The notes under the pieces were generated by a model. The model saw only the letters and a program-made list of their open reading frames with translations, did not search any database and was not told where the DNA came from. From contig DHFP01000265.1 of the NCBI GenBank assembly GCA_002402315.1, positions 1-8,808 of the forward strand: a DNA stretch of 8,808 nucleotides, read 5' to 3'. The DNA is from Clostridiales bacterium UBA4821. GTDB lineage: Bacteria > Bacillota > Clostridia > Acetivibrionales > UBA4821. Made by a program: the position numbers and the translations under genes. Positions 6,741 to 8,808 of this stretch are shown here, piece by piece; positions within the stretch are counted from its first letter, which is position 1; each line of letters starts with the position of its first letter.

Positions 6741-8177
6741 ATGAGTTTTAAAACATTTATTAAATTATATTCAGTGCGGATACTATCGGTCATCTTTTGG
6801 TTAATTCTGAGTATCAGCAGCTTTCAGGGATGGCGGCTTCTAGCATCATCTCTAAAACCTGAAGACCAACAAATTTGGTTGTCACATAATGCTGCGTCCC
6901 TCCTGGAGGGATCCTGGATATTATTTGCGGTGGCAGTTGTCGGCCTTTCCCTGCTTTATATCTATGAACTTAAGAATGGCAAACAGGAACGATTGTCTCA
7001 CGTCCTTTTGTGGATAGCGCTCCTTGGATTGGCAGCTATTTTTATTTATCCTCTCGGTTCACTTGATCATTTCGCTTATGTCGCTTATTCCCGCCTGCAC
7101 GCTCACTACGGACTGAATCCCTATTATTATACAGTCAGCAGCATTAGCGATTATCTAAACGATCCATTTCTCAAGAACATGTGGTGGATAAATGTAAGCT
7201 CGGTTTACGGGCCGCTTTGGACATGGATTTCATTTGCCCTTTATCGCATGTCTTCCGCATCAGGCCTGATTCCACTGATTTTTATTTTTAAATTAATCGG
7301 GCTTTTCATGCATTTGCTGATAACCATTGTAGTATATCACCTGGCTGAGGTCATTTCAGCCGGCCGCGGAACAAGGGCAGCGTTGCTATATGGCATGAAC
7401 CCCCTGGCGATTTTTGAGTTTATAGTAAATGCTCATAACGACGGGCTAGCAGTCTTATTACTGCTTGTCTCACTTATACTGTTAGTTAAAAAACGTTATT
7501 TAAAAGGATTTCTCGTCGCGGGAATGTCTGCCGCCTGCAAGTTGACTGTCGGAATCGCAATTCTTTTTAAATTTTGGAGGACTGCCAAGGAAAAGGGGAT
7601 CTGGCATGCGAGGCTATGCACTATTGTAGCAATTTTACTGATAGCACTTCTCTATCTAACTTTATTTAGCGGCGAATGGGAAGGAATTATTAATGCACTC
7701 AGGAATCCGCTTTCAGGTTTTATTAGTAATTCAATTGTAACAATTCCTCACACTTTTGGCCTGGATCAATTAGAAATGCCAGTTCGGAATATAGGGCTTA
7801 TAATATTTGGTTTCCTATATATCTTCCTTCTTAGAAAATCTCAAACGGTAAACACAGAATCATTTTTAATTTTAGTTGGCCTGGGTTTTATGGCTTATTA
7901 CCTTTTTGGTGCGTATGTGGTACACAGGTGGTATTACCTATGGCCGCTAGCTATAATGGCCGCTGTGCCGGACAGCCTGTGGACAAGGGTAATAATTGGG
8001 CAAACATTGCTTATGTTAATTAGTTACAACTTGATTTTAGTTTTTGGGGAAAAAAACGAGGTCAATGCGATTACATATATGTTGAATTGGCTGCCATTGA
8101 TACATCTTTGGATGTCCAATAAAAATGATCATGGTTTTTGGGAATTTAATGGCAGTTCATTAAAAAATAATACTTAA
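6741..8177 (+). CDS. GT-C glycosyltransferase, MptB-like, polyprenol-phosphate-sugar dependent
   Basis: The protein has about 478 residues and roughly a dozen hydrophobic segments. Its first-loop signature is YPLGSLDHFAYV (Asp109, the likely catalytic base), followed by YGLNPYYY, DPFLKN and SVYGPLWTW. Near residue 230 lies FIVNAHNDGLAVLLLLVSL, and then GMSAACKLTVGIAILFKFW. Loop Asp, GLNPY, YGPL, HND and a Lys-containing helix in this order are the landmarks of MptB-like alpha-mannosyltransferases and related GT-C enzymes that take sugar from a polyprenyl-phosphate carrier on the outer face. Because MptB itself is known from actinobacterial lipoarabinomannan assembly, only the general class is claimed. 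ATG 6741 lies 12 nt after AAGGA (6724-6728); the earlier in-frame ATG 6729 abuts that motif and adds four residues. The minus-strand gene at the left edge is a paralogue. A polyprenol-phosphate sugar synthase follows 107 nt downstream and could supply the donor. Confidence 0.85.
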   Translation: MSFKTFIKLYSVRILSVIFWLILSISSFQGWRLLASSLKPEDQQIWLSHNAASLLEGSWILFAVAVVGLSLLYIYELKNGKQERLSHVLLWIALLGLAAIFIYPLGSLDHFAYVAYSRLHAHYGLNPYYYTVSSISDYLNDPFLKNMWWINVSSVYGPLWTWISFALYRMSSASGLIPLIFIFKLIGLFMHLLITIVVYHLAEVISAGRGTRAALLYGMNPLAIFEFIVNAHNDGLAVLLLLVSLILLVKKRYLKGFLVAGMSAACKLTVGIAILFKFWRTAKEKGIWHARLCTIVAILLIALLYLTLFSGEWEGIINALRNPLSGFISNSIVTIPHTFGLDQLEMPVRNIGLIIFGFLYIFLLRKSQTVNTESFLILVGLGFMAYYLFGAYVVHRWYYLWPLAIMAAVPDSLWTRVIIGQTLLMLISYNLILVFGEKNEVNAITYMLNWLPLIHLWMSNKNDHGFWEFNGSSLKNNT

Positions 8178-8200
8178 GTATAGTGTTTAATTACCCGATT

Positions 8201-8218
8201 GTTTTATAGAGATAAAAC
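8201..8218. repeat. Short inverted repeat between two genes
   Basis: GTTTTAT (8201-8207) and ATAAAAC (8212-8218) are perfect inverted arms of 7 bp around AGAG. It lies 23 nt after the stop of the upstream glycosyltransferase gene. The stem is nearly all A-T pairs and has no T-run after it, so it is a poor terminator; it could be an operator-like site just upstream of the TATAAT at 8229 or chance in AT-rich DNA. Confidence 0.35.
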
Positions 8219-8228
8219 TATTATGGTA

Positions 8229-8234
8229 TATAAT
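8229..8234 (+). promoter_or_regulatory. Possible -10 promoter element for the GT2 gene
   Basis: A perfect TATAAT lies 50 nt before GTG 8285, in the largest gap of the right half. The base run at the expected -35 distance (about 8206-8211, ATAGAG) is poor, so this is only a candidate for separate transcription of the polyprenol-phosphate sugar synthase gene. Confidence 0.25.
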
Positions 8235-8271
8235 AGAAAAAATAATATTAAAATTCTGAAGTATTACATTT

Positions 8272-8278
8272 GGAGTGA
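8272..8278 (+). promoter_or_regulatory. Ribosome binding site deciding a GTG start
   Basis: GGAGTGA lies 6 nt before GTG 8285 and sets the start of the GT2 gene, whose conserved sequence begins two residues later. Confidence 0.6.
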
Positions 8279-8284
8279 ATAATA

Positions 8285-8808
8285 GTGTTAAGTATTGTGG
8301 TCCCCACATTCAATGAAAGAGAAAATGTTTTTTTAATAGCTAAGAGGATTCGCGATGTATTTCCTGAAGAGGTTTATGAGATCATCTTTGTTGACGACAG
8401 TAATGATGACACGCTTGAGAAATTAGAACTACTGACACAAATGGATACTCATGTACGCTATGAACACCGCATCAATGAAAGAGGATTGGGGACAGCTGTA
8501 GTGCGGGGGTTCGAATTAACTCAAGGGGATAAAATAACCGTAATGGATGCTGATCTGCAGCACCCACCTGAAATGCTTGTACCTATGCTGGCTGAGATTG
8601 AATCAGGCGCTGATGTTGTTATTCCAAGCAGGTTTGTGCCAGGCGGCGATGACGGCGGTTTAAATATTGCTCGAAAATTTATTTCAGCCACTGCAAGGTA
8701 TATGGGCAAAATAATGTTAAAAGCTTTACGGCCTATTAATGATCCTACGAGCGGATATTTCATGTTTCGCAAGTCAGTTATTAGAGGCGTTGAGCTAAAA
8801 CCTATCGG
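8285..8808 (+). CDS. GT2 polyprenol-phosphate mannose synthase-like (DPM1-type), N-terminal part
   Basis: The gene is open from GTG 8285 to the right edge (174 codons) and continues beyond it. The protein starts VLSIVVPTFNERENV, the opening strand of a GT-A fold, then reads IIFVDDSNDDT (nucleotide-binding acidic pair), RGLGTAVVRGF, VMDADLQHPPEML with the metal-binding D-A-D motif (Asp83 and Asp85), PSRFVPGG and DPTSGYFMFRK. This order is characteristic of family GT2 dolichol/polyprenol-phosphate mannose synthases, which move mannose from GDP-mannose to polyprenyl phosphate at the cytoplasmic membrane. A related sugar such as glucose is possible, because family members differ mainly in donor. 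No membrane segment is visible in this N-terminal part; whether a C-terminal GtrA-like or transmembrane domain follows lies outside the window. It is the natural donor supplier for the GT-C and GT87 enzymes encoded upstream. Confidence 0.9.
   Translation, partial: MLSIVVPTFNERENVFLIAKRIRDVFPEEVYEIIFVDDSNDDTLEKLELLTQMDTHVRYEHRINERGLGTAVVRGFELTQGDKITVMDADLQHPPEMLVPMLAEIESGADVVIPSRFVPGGDDGGLNIARKFISATARYMGKIMLKALRPINDPTSGYFMFRKSVIRGVELKPI

Noticed and set aside
8521..8772. Minus-strand open frame of 83 codons
   Set aside because: It lies within the GT2 gene, whose D-A-D and other motifs are on the plus strand.

Overview
The window reads as part of a cell-surface glycosylation locus from an AT-rich bacterium. 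Strong Shine-Dalgarno sequences (GGGAG, GGGGTG, GGGGAG, AGGTGA, GGAGTGA) combined with TTG and GTG starts suggest a Gram-positive Clostridia-like (Bacillota) host. That placement is an inference from composition and start signals; no taxonomic marker gene is present.

Layout. Positions 1-469 on the minus strand hold the N-terminal 156 codons of a multi-membrane GT-C-type glycosyltransferase that runs off the left edge. Positions 470-1484 hold no intact gene. This AT-rich stretch carries broken coding remnants on both strands: one resembles the last membrane helices of an O-antigen ligase/Wzy-type protein (minus), and one or more are unrecognised (plus). From 1485 to the right edge all genes lie on the plus strand: two tandem paralogous membrane proteins of an uncharacterised GT-C-like family (1485-2879 and 2944-4353); an intact GT87/DUF2029-type glycosyltransferase (4462-5607); a second GT87 copy whose 5' part is broken by frameshifts and a deletion (5622-6688); an MptB-like GT-C glycosyltransferase (6741-8177), which is a paralogue of the minus-strand gene at the left edge; and the start of a GT2 polyprenol-phosphate mannose synthase-like enzyme (8285 to the right edge).

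How the genes fit together. The GT2 enzyme would make a polyprenyl-phosphate sugar (probably mannose) on the cytoplasmic face. The GT-C proteins, each with a conserved acidic residue in the first outward loop, would use such lipid-linked donors on the outer face to build or attach a glycan. The acceptor cannot be read from this window. Each membrane-protein family occurs twice (two GT-C-like, two GT87, two MptB-like) and several copies are decaying, so the locus appears to have grown by duplication and is losing parts. No tRNA, rRNA, CRISPR array or insertion sequence was seen.
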